64,000 nucleotides of DNA from Enterovibrio norvegicus_B (GCF_002876705.1 NZ_MDAG01000008.1:1-64000); one strand, 5' to 3'; positions 6,719-16,061 are shown, numbered from the stretch's first letter. A program made the numbers and translations. Notes: generated by a model from the letters alone, not told the origin.

Positions 6719-8800
6719 CTAATGCTCGGCACCCTCTATCGCTGGAGAGACAAGGTGTCGGTTTTCTAAAAAGCTCATTAAGTCTTGGATAGGCAGGGAT
6801 TTAGAATAGAAATACCCCTGAACATAATCAAAACCTTGATGTTGCAAATAAGATTGTTGATCAATGTTCTCAATACCCTCTGCGATGATCCCCATATTGA
6901 GCTTATCGGCAAGGTATTGGACCACACTGAAAATGGCTTTTGCATCTTCATCACGCGGTAGCGCTTGAGTGAAATGACGATCGACCTTTATTTGGTCAAA
7001 CCCGTAGGTCAGCAAATACTCCAGTGATGCAAAACCTGTCCCGAAGTCGTCCAGGGTCACAGTCACTCCTGCATTTTTTAGCCAGTGGCGCACTTTGTAG
7101 CTTTTCTCGGTATCGAAAATTTGGCAAGACTCTGTGATTTCGATATCAATGCGTGTCAACGGAACATTAAACTCCTCTGAAAACATCAACAAGTCGCTGA
7201 TGAATTGGTCTGACACCAACTGCTTCGGAGACACATTCACACTCATCCGAAAGTGCTCAGGTAGTACATCTAAATAGTGACTGAGATCGGAAAAGGCGCG
7301 GCGTAGGATGGCTTGCCCAAGCGCAACAATCAGCCCGTTCTTTTCTGCTTCTTCAATGATTTCGACAGGGGCGCCGTCTTGTTTGGTGTCACTGTTCAAT
7401 CGCAATAAAGCTTCGCAACCGACGACTTCACCAGAATGCATGCTGACTTTGGGTTGGTACTCCAAATAGAAATCATCATTTTCAATGATCTTTTGTAGTT
7501 TCTTCCTTGTTACATCACGGCGAGAGCGCTCTAGGTCGGCATCTTCGTCATAGAAGCGAATGCATTTTCTGCCAGCGTCTTTCGCAACATATAACGCGAT
7601 ATCAGTGCAGTGAAGAAGACGTTGCGGTGTGTGTGCATCTTGCGGATACACAGTGACGCCAATGGATGTGGTAATCCATTGCGTGTTGTTGATGTCTTCG
7701 CGATGCAGGGGAACGTTCAACACGGGATTAAGTTGCTCGACCAGCGCCTCGGGTGTGGTGTAGTTGTTAAACACGATGATAAATTCATCGCCACCCGGTC
7801 GGCTAATGATCGCGGTGTCTTTTAGTGTGCTTTGAAGAATTTCGGCGAGAGTGGTGAGCAATTCATCACCCAATTGATGCCCGTACGCATCATTGATGCC
7901 ACCGAAATTATCGATGTCCAAGGAGACAACAGCAAAGCGAGAATTTTGCTCACACAGCGCACTTAGCGTTGAAAGCAATGCTCGTCGATTAGCTAAACCT
8001 GTTAATGGGTCTTTCTCAGACAATGCTTTAAGTTCCGCTTTGGTTCTCTCTAGCTTGTTCATGTACTTCGCAGCATGATCAATGGAGGTGTTGTAGGCCC
8101 GAATGAGTCGGCCAAATTCATCTTTTTCATGGCCGGCGACGGTGATCAGTTTTGCGCGGTTAGTACGATCAATGTGTGAGTTGTCATCAATGTGCTGAAT
8201 AATGTTCGACAGTGGCTTGCCAATCTGGCGTTGAAAGAAAACACACAAGAACACTGCCGTCATAAAAATTTCGACAGATGTAGAAAGGAAAATCGTCCAG
8301 ATCAGTTGGTGAAATTCATCGGCAGTGGGCACATAGTCGATACTGCCCACCAGTGAGCCTACGTCGGAGTCTACGTGCTTACCGTCGCGAAAGACGGGAA
8401 ACGTCAATGCATGGTTTATCGTTGACGTTTCATAGCTTGGTAGAAAAGAAACGTACCAATTTTCCGTCGACGAAGACGGTGTTTTTGATGCTTTGGCAAC
8501 GATGTCACCGTAGTTATCGAGCAAGATAACTTCTGAAAACAAAGAGTCTTTCTCGAAACCTTTCAGCAACGAGTACCCCTGCGTGGAATCCAAGTTGAAT
8601 GCGGCATAGGCGGCGCTGTCTGTAATCTTCTCTAGCTGAGAGTTGGCTTCACGATACTTTTCGTCATAGAGGCTTTGTAATTGCACATTGGCCATTATGA
8701 CGCTCATTATCATCCCCGCCACAAAACTCAGTAATATCACTGAGGTGACAAATCTGCGCATCAATGGCGCGTTTGATGATGAAAACAACCAGTTGCTCAT
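6719..8800 (-). CDS. Membrane GGDEF-EAL bifunctional c-di-GMP protein with periplasmic sensor domain
   Basis: 693 aa. TM1 at about 15-37 and TM2 at about 166-189 enclose a roughly 130-residue periplasmic domain; a HAMP-like linker covers about 190-242. The GGDEF domain (about 255-415) has an intact GGDEF at 336-340 and metal-site VVSLDIDNFG, so diguanylate cyclase activity is possible. The EAL domain (about 435-680) keeps EALLR at 463-467, NVSPKQL, DIEITES, LDDFGTG (583-589), IKVDR and EGIE, so phosphodiesterase activity is also expected. It lies 20 bases downstream of a periplasmic binding protein gene, suggesting a ligand-bound partner controls it, as in the NspS-MbaA pair of Vibrio cholerae (analogy, not identity). 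Output would be biofilm/motility switching. Confidence 0.9.
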   Translation of the reverse strand: MSNWLFSSSNAPLMRRFVTSVILLSFVAGMIMSVIMANVQLQSLYDEKYREANSQLEKITDSAAYAAFNLDSTQGYSLLKGFEKDSLFSEVILLDNYGDIVAKASKTPSSSTENWYVSFLPSYETSTINHALTFPVFRDGKHVDSDVGSLVGSIDYVPTADEFHQLIWTIFLSTSVEIFMTAVFLCVFFQRQIGKPLSNIIQHIDDNSHIDRTNRAKLITVAGHEKDEFGRLIRAYNTSIDHAAKYMNKLERTKAELKALSEKDPLTGLANRRALLSTLSALCEQNSRFAVVSLDIDNFGGINDAYGHQLGDELLTTLAEILQSTLKDTAIISRPGGDEFIIVFNNYTTPEALVEQLNPVLNVPLHREDINNTQWITTSIGVTVYPQDAHTPQRLLHCTDIALYVAKDAGRKCIRFYDEDADLERSRRDVTRKKLQKIIENDDFYLEYQPKVSMHSGEVVGCEALLRLNSDTKQDGAPVEIIEEAEKNGLIVALGQAILRRAFSDLSHYLDVLPEHFRMSVNVSPKQLVSDQFISDLLMFSEEFNVPLTRIDIEITESCQIFDTEKSYKVRHWLKNAGVTVTLDDFGTGFASLEYLLTYGFDQIKVDRHFTQALPRDEDAKAIFSVVQYLADKLNMGIIAEGIENIDQQSYLQHQGFDYVQGYFYSKSLPIQDLMSFLENRHLVSPAIEGAEH

Positions 8801-8820
8801 GGATTACCTTCTGTTTTTCA

Positions 8821-9645
8821 CTATGGTGCTGCGGCTTCACACGAAGCAACGTGCAGTTTTTTAGGATCATCTTGTGTACACACGTCATAGAGCTTGCCGC
8901 TTTTACGTAACCTGTTGTATGCATTCTCCAATGCGCTAATCACACTAGGGTCTGACTTGGGGTTAATGGCAAGGTTAAGTACCAAAGGGGATTCAGGGTC
9001 GCCTAAATAAAGGAAAGATTTCAGGTCTTTGCCGATACTGTCGTCAAATGCATAGGTAGACCAAGGGCCCAATACGAAATCGCACTTCCCATTTCTCAAC
9101 AAACTAATGCGAAGCGCCGGTCGAGCGACACTGCCATCCGGCGTTCGGAATGTGTTTAGAAGGCTGTTCAAAGAGAAGAGGTTTTTATTTTGCTCAAACC
9201 CGAGTGTTTGTAGTTGCTGGTAAGAATAGGTTTCTAGTTCAGAGCAGACTCGAAACCGTTTGGCATCTTCTAAAGAGGTAATGGCTAAATCTTCACGGTG
9301 GTTTAAACCAATTAATGATGAACGCTCTAGCGCGTAAAGGGGGCCAATCCAATGAAATAAGTTTTTTCGCTTCTCGGAATAAGCAATGGAAAAGATGGCA
9401 ACGTTCTTTTCTTTTGTCGCCGTTTTGTAAGCGCGCGCCCAAGGCATAACATCGATTACTGACCCTTCCATATTCGCTTCTTTGAGTATGACTTCCATCA
9501 TATCAACGGCGCGACCACTGAATTGGCCTGCATCATTAAAGACTTGGAAAGGGGGGAGCAACTCACTCACGACACGTATTTGATTTTCGGCACGTGCGCG
9601 TTCACTAAAAAATATCATTCCTGCGATTATTATTAGTAATTTCAT
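8821..9645 (-). CDS. Periplasmic solute-binding protein (SBP family 3 type), probable sensor partner
   Basis: 274 aa with a Sec signal peptide (residues 1-19, ending ARA). The mature part begins NQIRVVSELLPPFQVFNDAGQ and contains GRAVDMMEVIL, VIDVMPWARAYKTA and CDFVLGPWSTYAF, typical of extracellular solute-binding proteins of family 3. No permease or ATPase gene is near. Instead it is the first gene of a two-gene operon with the GGDEF-EAL receptor, 20 bases downstream, so it more likely feeds ligand information to that receptor than supports uptake (inference). The tail contains two Cys (VCTQDD and VASC) that could form a disulfide. Ligand unknown; amino acids or polyamines are reasonable guesses from the fold. 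Confidence 0.85.
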   Translation of the reverse strand: MKLLIIIAGMIFFSERARAENQIRVVSELLPPFQVFNDAGQFSGRAVDMMEVILKEANMEGSVIDVMPWARAYKTATKEKNVAIFSIAYSEKRKNLFHWIGPLYALERSSLIGLNHREDLAITSLEDAKRFRVCSELETYSYQQLQTLGFEQNKNLFSLNSLLNTFRTPDGSVARPALRISLLRNGKCDFVLGPWSTYAFDDSIGKDLKSFLYLGDPESPLVLNLAINPKSDPSVISALENAYNRLRKSGKLYDVCTQDDPKKLHVASCEAAAP

Positions 9646-10187
9646 TATTTTAAGATACCGATTGGCGTTAATTTCATGCTGCTGTATGTATCATAAATCC
9701 GTGTGGTTTCCTGTTTTAAATAACACGGTTAAGAATACAATACCTTTCGTTAAACCTCTTGATACAGCACGCTAGTGACTTAACGTAGAGTGTACAAGGT
9801 TCATCGATAAGAAAATGTCTCTTAATTGATACGTATAATAGTTTTTTCGCGATTGAATTTAAGTGTCGATACAGAAGGATAGAAAACAAGTCTTTGTTTT
9901 CATGAAATTAAACACGTTGCTTATTTGATTAAGGTGTTGAATATAAATATGAAACCAAGGCTGCTCAGTATTACATTCATGCAGGGAGTCAGTAACCTTA
10001 ACGATGTTGTGTCTAAATTGACAGCATAAAACGTGTAATTTCATAATGGGAAGTAAGCTCACATTTTTCGCTATTTTAAAGCGGGAAAACACACCCGAAC
10101 AATATAAGAATGACAGCGCTAAATTATCTGAACCGTAATAATCTACTGCCAAAAACCTTTTGCTAAGAGCCTACTGCCAAGAACCAC
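9646..10187. other. Long AT-rich intergenic region
   Basis: 542 bases upstream of the binding-protein operon and downstream of the leftward LysR gene. Visible structure: a near-perfect direct repeat of 15 bases (CTACTGCCAAAAACC at 10143-10157 and CTACTGCCAAGAACC at 10171-10185) just beyond the LysR stop. A TTG-initiated frame on the minus strand (9859-10152, 97 codons) has Cys/aromatic-rich composition and is probably not a gene. Confidence 0.4.
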
Positions 10188-11075
10188 TTACCAATGCTGA
10201 GTGGAGAAATGATCACTAAGGTGATCAATGAGTGCGCGCACCGCTGGAGGCATGTTCTTTCGAGACGAGTAGAGCACATACACTTGCATGTCTTTAGGTT
10301 TCCAACTTGGCAATACTTCTACGAGCTTTCCTGATTGCAAATGTGTAGACACCAGATATTTGGGTTGCATAGCAATGCCTAAATCCGCGATAGCGGCTTG
10401 CGTTAACAATGTTGCGTCGTTTGCCGTGAGGTGGCAGCTAATATCGATAGATTCAATGTCAGTGTTTTTTTGAAGGTGCCATACATGGCGTTCAAAATTT
10501 TTGTACCCTAAGCACTCATGCGCCTCGAGATCTCGTGGGTGTTTTATCTCGGATGATTTGTCGATATATCCCGGCGAGGCAACCAATACGGATTCGCAAG
10601 GTGCAATCGGTTTACCAATGAGTGATGGGTCGGGGTCTGACGCAATGCGCAGTGCAAGGTCGATACGTTCCCGCGTCAGATCGGTAGTGGAATCTTCCAA
10701 ATCAACATCGATGACCACGCTGGGGTGGGCATGCATAAACCCTTTTAGCGCAGGCACGAGCTGTGCGTAGCCAAAAGACATGCTGGTAGCGAGCCGGATT
10801 GTCCCTGTTAGCTCATCGTTTGCTGTGGTGAGTAGAGTGAGTTCATCCGCTTTTTCGAGAAGACGTTCGACATCGACAAGACACGCTTCCCCCGCTGACG
10901 TCAGGGAGACTTTTCGCGTGGTGCGATTTAAAAGTCGGGTTTGCAGCCAGTTTTCCATCGCTTCGATGTATCGCGTCACCATAGGGCGTGACATATCCAA
11001 GCGATCAGCGGTTGCCGTAAAGCTCCCTGAGTAAGCCACATCCACGAAGACTTTTGCGGCGGTTATTCTGTCCAT
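10188..11075 (-). CDS. LysR-family transcriptional regulator
   Basis: 295 aa, standard length. The N-terminal winged helix-turn-helix covers residues 1-60 (FVDVAYSGSFTATADRLDMS, then RPMVTRYIEAMENWLQTRLLNRTTR), followed by a linker helix and a periplasmic-binding-protein-like effector domain (about 90-290, TGTIRLATSMSFGYAQLVPAL, then LTRERIDLALRIA). The DRITAAKVFVDV start and GSFTATADRL pattern place it in the large CrgA/AaeR-like subgroup, which commonly regulates an adjacent divergent oxidoreductase. Here the neighbour upstream is a same-strand FMN-split-barrel protein rather than a divergent gene, so the target is not obvious. The ligand is unknown. Confidence 0.85.
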   Translation of the reverse strand: MDRITAAKVFVDVAYSGSFTATADRLDMSRPMVTRYIEAMENWLQTRLLNRTTRKVSLTSAGEACLVDVERLLEKADELTLLTTANDELTGTIRLATSMSFGYAQLVPALKGFMHAHPSVVIDVDLEDSTTDLTRERIDLALRIASDPDPSLIGKPIAPCESVLVASPGYIDKSSEIKHPRDLEAHECLGYKNFERHVWHLQKNTDIESIDISCHLTANDATLLTQAAIADLGIAMQPKYLVSTHLQSGKLVEVLPSWKPKDMQVYVLYSSRKNMPPAVRALIDHLSDHFSTQHW

Positions 11076-11151
11076 ATATGCATATTTTACGAAATAATAA
11101 CGTCAGTATTTGCTGCGTTTTTGAACATGTCAATAAAGCCTGAGTGGCGAA

Positions 11152-11715
11152 TTACTCCTGCTCAAGCCCTGTTCTTTTGGCGATGTCAGATTCAAATCCG
11201 TCTAGGCTGGTTTGGTTTTTCTTTAGCCAATACCGTTGAATGCCTTCTTCACCTTGACGATCAGACCATTTGTCCAAGTCATCACGATCGCCTTCGTAGC
11301 TGAAATTCGGCACAGACATGCCACACGAACTCTGCACAAGGTCGATATCCAACAAGAAAATTTGGCGCGAGGCAAAATTGATGGGGAACAAGGCCGAGAA
11401 AATCTCCCACTCCGGATCATTTCTATGCAGTGCGCGGGCTTGACCATAAGCGCGAAGGATCAGTGGCGCACCTTCAAAGGCACAAAACATGATGGTCATT
11501 CGTGGGTCTCGAAGCACATGTGCAGCAGATTCATTGCCGCTGCCCGTTTGGTTTAGCCAAGCGATGGTTTTATTGTCGATAACGCGCAGTGAATCGCCGC
11601 CTTTGGGTGACACGTTAACCTTTCCACTCTCAGCCGCTGTACCGACAAAATACATTTTCTGTTCGCCGATGAATGCGATGTGTTTTTCACTCAGTGATTT
11701 GGTTGTTTGTCCCAT
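11152..11715 (-). CDS. Pyridoxamine 5'-phosphate oxidase-fold (split-barrel) protein
   Basis: 187 aa from the ATG at 11715, which has AAGGAC five bases upstream; the frame stays open further but the extra 37 residues look non-coding. EKHIAFIGEQKMYFVGTAA, GKVNVSPKGGDSLRVID and RMTIMFCAFEGAPLILRAYG are typical of the pyridoxamine-phosphate-oxidase-like FMN-binding split barrel family. Members bind flavin, heme or F420, and the reaction cannot be assigned by eye. The second half, SSCGMSVPNFSYEGDRDDLDKW, is seen in the Alr4036-like/YwmD-type group. It lies upstream of the LysR gene on the same strand with a 76-base gap and is divergent from the Fe-alcohol dehydrogenase. Confidence 0.8.
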   Translation of the reverse strand: MGQTTKSLSEKHIAFIGEQKMYFVGTAAESGKVNVSPKGGDSLRVIDNKTIAWLNQTGSGNESAAHVLRDPRMTIMFCAFEGAPLILRAYGQARALHRNDPEWEIFSALFPINFASRQIFLLDIDLVQSSCGMSVPNFSYEGDRDDLDKWSDRQGEEGIQRYWLKKNQTSLDGFESDIAKRTGLEQE

Positions 11716-11908
11716 GTTTCGTCCTTGATGATGCCGCCATATACAGAGTGAATACCGTAACATTGTTGATTTTTCATACCAAGTCACGTGGGGTGCTTCG
11801 TCATTGAAAGGGGGGAACCGTGACAAGACGCGACCTTTTTAGGTGTCCAAATAGCTGCATCATGGAGTCATGCCTACTCTTAAGTGACTGTTTTAAGGAG
11901 TAAACCGC

Positions 11909-13117
11909 ATGGCTGACAGCGCATCGTTACTTGTCTACAAGACTTACATGAAAGCTTTGAAAATAGCGGCGAGAATCATTCCCATTCCTCGACCGACGCT
12001 TTTTTCTGGCGCCAATAGCAGTGAGCAACTCTGTGAAGCCATTGGGTTAATGAACATTGGCAAGTTACTGATCGTGACTGATAACGCGTTGGTGGACATT
12101 GGCCTTGTGGGCAACATCGAAGCACAGCTAATTGCAAACGGGGTGGATTTTGTGCGCTTTTCCGATGTGACGCCAGATCCCACGTATCCGCAAGTTGAAG
12201 ATGGATTAGCACTTTACCAGCGTGAGCAATGCCAAGGGATTCTTGCCATTGGAGGTGGTTCACCTATTGATTGCGCCAAGGTGATTGCAGCACGGGTAAC
12301 CAACAAAAAAGCCATTAAACGCTTAGCGGGATTGTTGAAGGTGTGGCGAACGCCTGCACCGCTGTTTGCACTGCCAACCACGGCGGGGACAGGCTCTGAA
12401 GTGACCGTCGCCGCAGTCGTGTCCGATCCGAATACTCATCAAAAAACACCCTTGATGGATCCAAAACTTGTGCCGCTAATGGCAGCGCTTGATCCCGTAT
12501 TGATGACGGAACTCCCTCCGCACATTACTGCTGCAACGGGCATGGATGCGCTCACACATGCCGTGGAAGCGTATCTTTCGGTAAATGCCACCGCAGAGAC
12601 CGATGCCTACGTTAACGCAGCCATGGCTTTGCTTAGCCGCAACCTTATCGCGGCGTACAAAGACGGACGTTCACTCAAAGTCAGACAGGGCATGGCGTTT
12701 GCGTCTTACTATGCTGGCCTTGCGTTTACTAAGGCTAGCTTGGGCTATGCACATGCCATTGCCCACAATCTAGGCGCGAAATATGGCACACCACATGGTG
12801 TAGGTAATGCGCTGGCGCTGCCTCATGTTCTGGCATTTTCTCTACCAGATGCGGCCAGTCGAATGGGGAATCTTGCCAGAATGGTGGGTGTGGGGGATGA
12901 AGAGTGGGACGACAATACCAATGCCCAGGCTTTCATTGATTATGTGGTGATGTTGCAAGAAGAAATGGCGTTACCGAAAACCTTAGAAGCCATTAAAAAC
13001 CACGATGTTTCCACTATTGCGCAATTGGCCATCAAAGAAGCCAATTGGAATTACCCTGTCCCACGTTATCTCACTCAGCTCGAATGTGAGTCACTGATTC
13101 AAAAATTGATGGTGTGA
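11909..13117 (+). CDS. Iron-containing alcohol dehydrogenase
   Basis: 402 aa, the usual length for group III (Fe-dependent) alcohol dehydrogenases. GGGSPIDCAK near residue 113 binds the dinucleotide, LPTTAGTGSEVT near 153 is the family signature 1, and metal ligands fall in DALTHAVEAYLS (Asp/His), then GYAHAIAHNLGAKYGTPHGVGNALALP with paired His. All expected ligands are present, so it should be active in NAD(P)-dependent oxidation or reduction of short-chain alcohols/aldehydes in the cytoplasm. AAGGAG lies 8 bases before the ATG. It is convergent with the YjbR gene. Substrate is not predictable; a butanol/propanediol-type role is only a guess. Confidence 0.9.
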   Translation: MADSASLLVYKTYMKALKIAARIIPIPRPTLFSGANSSEQLCEAIGLMNIGKLLIVTDNALVDIGLVGNIEAQLIANGVDFVRFSDVTPDPTYPQVEDGLALYQREQCQGILAIGGGSPIDCAKVIAARVTNKKAIKRLAGLLKVWRTPAPLFALPTTAGTGSEVTVAAVVSDPNTHQKTPLMDPKLVPLMAALDPVLMTELPPHITAATGMDALTHAVEAYLSVNATAETDAYVNAAMALLSRNLIAAYKDGRSLKVRQGMAFASYYAGLAFTKASLGYAHAIAHNLGAKYGTPHGVGNALALPHVLAFSLPDAASRMGNLARMVGVGDEEWDDNTNAQAFIDYVVMLQEEMALPKTLEAIKNHDVSTIAQLAIKEANWNYPVPRYLTQLECESLIQKLMV

Positions 13118-13135
13118 GGCAATAGTCGCTTCGTG

Positions 13136-13498
13136 TTATTGCTGTGCTTGAAGTTCGAACTGGGCTTTTTTTGATAGCGAAGACATGGCCTTGCTATAAG
13201 ACCATGCAATTAACGTCGCTAAATACTCTTCGTTAAACACAGTGACATCCACAATGGTGACCCAGTGAAATCGATGCATATATCGTGCGGGTTTCACGCC
13301 GGGTTGGTCAAGCAATTCAAGGAAGCGCTCTGGAGAAACACGGATGCTGAAACGCCATTGTTCAGGCTCGCTGGTCTTGAAGTAAGCAAACTTCTTTCCA
13401 CCAACGCTGTATATCAACACGTTATTGGGCGCGGCTTCTTCGTGTTCACGCACGCTCGTCATTGTGAGGCAGTGCTGCTTTAGCGTTTCTACATCCAT
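13136..13498 (-). CDS. MmcQ/YjbR family protein
   Basis: 120 aa. The fold hallmarks are present: VREHEEAAPNNVLIYSVGGKKFAYF in the first half, then WRFSIRVSPERFLELLDQPGVKPARYMHRFHWVTI and the C-terminal ATLIAWSYSKAMSSLSKKAQ helix. YjbR proteins have a double-wing DNA-binding-like (CyaY-like) fold and no proven function in most bacteria. AAGGAAGAG precedes the ATG. The gene lies 27 bases downstream of the HD hydrolase on the same strand, so the two are probably co-transcribed. Confidence 0.85.
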   Translation of the reverse strand: MDVETLKQHCLTMTSVREHEEAAPNNVLIYSVGGKKFAYFKTSEPEQWRFSIRVSPERFLELLDQPGVKPARYMHRFHWVTIVDVTVFNEEYLATLIAWSYSKAMSSLSKKAQFELQAQQ

Positions 13499-13525
13499 GG
13501 TGTCTCTTCCTTGGTCACTACCCGT

Positions 13526-14179
13526 TTACGCGACTTCTTCTGCAAGCTGTGTCAAATACGATTGCATGAATACCGTGCGACGTTTGGCTTCTTTTTGCGC
13601 TGCGGGAGTTTTCATGGTGTTTTCGAGTTTCAACAGCTTGGTATAGAAATGATCTAATGTGAATTCGCTATCATCTGGCTCACGTGTTTCGCAGAAAGGG
13701 TCGTCAGGCGAATACAAAGGACGATTCAGTGTGACGCTGACTTGTAAGCAGCGTGCAATGCCAATTGCGCCAAGGGCATCTAAACGGTCTGCGTCTTGAA
13801 CAATTTTTGCTTCGAGCGTGGAGGTTTCAATGTTTGCGCTAAAGCTATGCGCGACGATCGCATGATGAATGCCTGTCAGATACTGCTTTGGATAACCAAT
13901 GTTTTCTAAAAAGGCTTGTGCTTTATCTGCAGCATACAGTGAGCTTTGGTGGCGTTTAGGGTGGCCTTTTCCAAAGGAAAAACAATCATGCAGGTAGGCG
14001 GCGGGAATAACGATTTCAGGTATTCCAACTTCTTCTTTGCATAGCTGCTTGGCAGTTTTTACCACACGCAGAACGTGCTGAAGGTCATGCGCGAGATCTT
14101 GGGTCATTTCTTGTTCGATAAAGGCAAGAAATGCGGCTTCGCGTTCAGGCGTGAGGACTTTGCTTTTGTCTAGGATCAT
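13526..14179 (-). CDS. HD-domain phosphohydrolase, YedJ-like
   Basis: 217 aa. The metal-binding HD pattern is complete: DLAHDLQHVLRVV (first His-His), AAYLHDCFSF (HD pair), HHAIVAHSF (two His) and KIVQDADRLDALGAIGIAR (final Asp), spanning about residues 30-140. These proteins hydrolyse phosphomonoesters or cyclic/diphosphate nucleotides in the cytoplasm; the YedJ subgroup has no settled substrate. The ribosome-binding site before the ATG at 14179 is weak, and no better in-frame start is apparent. It heads a likely two-gene unit with the YjbR gene. Confidence 0.85.
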   Translation of the reverse strand: MILDKSKVLTPEREAAFLAFIEQEMTQDLAHDLQHVLRVVKTAKQLCKEEVGIPEIVIPAAYLHDCFSFGKGHPKRHQSSLYAADKAQAFLENIGYPKQYLTGIHHAIVAHSFSANIETSTLEAKIVQDADRLDALGAIGIARCLQVSVTLNRPLYSPDDPFCETREPDDSEFTLDHFYTKLLKLENTMKTPAAQKEAKRRTVFMQSYLTQLAEEVA

Positions 14180-14390
14180 GTGGCCAACGATTGGATTGTT
14201 TGAGAAGAAATTCTTATTAGATTAAGGGCAACAGACCCTCGATATTTTGCGCCATAGTATGCGCCAATTCCCGTTGAATTCTAGCGTCTTCACATTGTTT
14301 GAGTCGGGAGTTTTAAGAAAACGTGAGGGTGGAAGGAAAGGCTCAACGTTGCTGCTCATTTCTCATGCAAATTAGCACGAAAGACATTGC

Positions 14391-14419
14391 TCTGTTTTTT
14401 AAGCGACCCATGCTAGAAT
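14391..14419 (+). promoter_or_regulatory. Candidate extended -10 promoter of the RhlE-like helicase
   Basis: TGCTAGAAT (14411-14419) is an extended -10 element followed by a GC-rich discriminator (GCGCGCCC). The -35 position is poor. The resulting leader of about 60 bases holds a small hairpin (GGCAG...CTGCC near 14434-14450). The remainder of 14180-14390 shows nothing I can name. Confidence 0.4.
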
Positions 14420-14484
14420 GCGCGCCCTTTGTGGCAGGCGATATCTGCCATACTTGTTGTTTTTCCATTTAGCCGAGATTTCTC

Positions 14485-15858
14485 ATGCCATTCTCTAAGC
14501 TGGGCTTAAGCCTGCCGATTGTTTCAGCCGTCACTGAACTTGGGTATACATCCCCAACGCCAATTCAAGAAAAAGCGATTCCTGCGATCTTGAAAGGTGA
14601 AAACCTACTGGCTGCTGCGCAAACCGGTACAGGTAAAACGGCCAGCTTTGTGCTGCCGATTTTAGAAATGCTGAGCCGTGGCGAGACCCAGCGCAAAAAG
14701 CGTGTGCGCGCGTTGATCCTTGCGCCTACGCGAGAGCTGGTGGCACAGGTTGAGAAGAATGCTGAGCAATATGCGAAGAACCTTTCGCTTACCACGCTAG
14801 CCATGTATGGCGGCAAAGAAATTGCGGCGCAAAAACAACGTTTGGTTGAAGGCGTGGATATTCTGGTCGCAACGCCAGGGCGTTTGTTGGATATGTATTC
14901 ACAGCGCGCTGTTCATTTTGATGAGATTGAAATCTTGGTATTGGATGAAGCTGACCGCATGCTCGACATGGGCTTCATCGAAGACATCAACAAGATCATC
15001 GAGCGCTTGCCTGTTGATCGCCAAAATCTGCTGTTCTCAGCGACGTTGTCTGACAAAATTCGTTTCCTTGCGAAAACAGCAGTGCCAAACCCTGTTGAAA
15101 TTTCAACGGCGAATTCACAAAGTAAACCAGATATTGAACAATGGCTGACGACTGTCGATAAAGACAAAAAATCAGCGCTGTTGAGCCATTTGATCATCGA
15201 GCAAGCGTGGGAGCAGGCGTTGATTTTCCTTGAAACTAAGCATGGTGCGGCCAAATTGGTTGAACAACTTGGTAAGCGTGGCATTCAAGCTGAGTCGTTC
15301 CACAGTGGCCGCAGCCAAGCGGTACGTGAGCAACTGTTGGAAGATTTCAAAGCCGGTGATCTGAAATTCTTGGTCGCAACCGGTGTTGCATCGCGCGGTA
15401 TCGACATTGAAGAGTTAACGCGCGTTGTGAACTACGACCTGCCGTTCCCTGCGGACGATTACATTCACCGTATCGGTCGTACTGGCCGCGCGGGCGCGAA
15501 AGGTGAAGCGATCACCTTCTTGTCGAAGGATGATTTCAAAAACCTTTGTATGATTGAAAGCCGCCTTGGGCATTTGATTGAGCGTCGTGACATTGAAGGG
15601 TTTGAACCACGTAAACCTGTGCCGATTTCTGTTTTGAATTACGTGCCAAAGAACAAACCAAAAGGCGACAACGCTGATAAGCGTGATGCGAAAGCACCAC
15701 GAAGCCCACGCTCAGGTGCGAAACCAAGCGGACGTTCAAACAACCAAGATCGTCGTCGCGCTGATGATAGCGCGAGTAAACCAGTATCGCGTCAGCGTTC
15801 AGAGTCAGGCCGCTCAAGTAGCCCTTGGGATTCGCTGAAGCCGAAAAAAAACAGCTAA
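14485..15858 (+). CDS. DEAD-box ATP-dependent RNA helicase, RhlE-type
   Basis: 457 aa. All helicase motifs are seen: Q motif TPTPIQEKAIPAIL, motif I AAAQTGTGKT (about 45-54), Ia PTRELVAQVEKN, TPGRLLD, II VLDEADRMLDMGF (about 152-164), III SATL, then IV-VI including VATGVASRGIDIEELTRVVNYD and HRIGRTGRAG. The C-terminal 80 residues are a disordered Arg/Lys/Ser-rich tail (RSPRSGAKPSGRSNNQDRRR), which provides extra RNA affinity in RhlE-like enzymes. Expected roles are ribosome assembly and mRNA turnover, often cold-related. It is a single-gene unit with its own promoter region and terminator. RhlE versus SrmB/DbpA was judged from the short N-terminus and basic tail. Confidence 0.9.
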   Translation: MPFSKLGLSLPIVSAVTELGYTSPTPIQEKAIPAILKGENLLAAAQTGTGKTASFVLPILEMLSRGETQRKKRVRALILAPTRELVAQVEKNAEQYAKNLSLTTLAMYGGKEIAAQKQRLVEGVDILVATPGRLLDMYSQRAVHFDEIEILVLDEADRMLDMGFIEDINKIIERLPVDRQNLLFSATLSDKIRFLAKTAVPNPVEISTANSQSKPDIEQWLTTVDKDKKSALLSHLIIEQAWEQALIFLETKHGAAKLVEQLGKRGIQAESFHSGRSQAVREQLLEDFKAGDLKFLVATGVASRGIDIEELTRVVNYDLPFPADDYIHRIGRTGRAGAKGEAITFLSKDDFKNLCMIESRLGHLIERRDIEGFEPRKPVPISVLNYVPKNKPKGDNADKRDAKAPRSPRSGAKPSGRSNNQDRRRADDSASKPVSRQRSESGRSSSPWDSLKPKKNS

Positions 15859-15918
15859 CGCAGAACACATAAGCACGCGAGTTATGTCGTCGAGTGTACT
15901 TAGCGTTTTTGTTTTACG

Positions 15919-15942
15919 AAGCCCGCAGTTGCGGGCTTTTTT
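15919..15942 (+). terminator. Rho-independent terminator of the helicase gene
   Basis: A GC-rich stem (AAGCCCGCA at 15919-15927 with TGCGGGCTT at 15930-15938) followed by a run of T, 60 bases after the helicase stop. Confidence 0.9.
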
Positions 15943-16061
15943 GTACGCGGAATGAAATACTGCACTGTCGTCTTAAAAACGGGAGACATGAATTGACCTT
16001 GGCGCATTTCACCGCCATGGTTGAAATGGAGTATCACGCAGCAGAAATGGGTGTCGGTAAC

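Noticed and set aside
9859..10152. 97-codon minus-strand frame between LysR and binding-protein genes
   Set aside because: TTG start, AT-rich, Cys- and aromatic-heavy composition, no family resemblance; more like chance.
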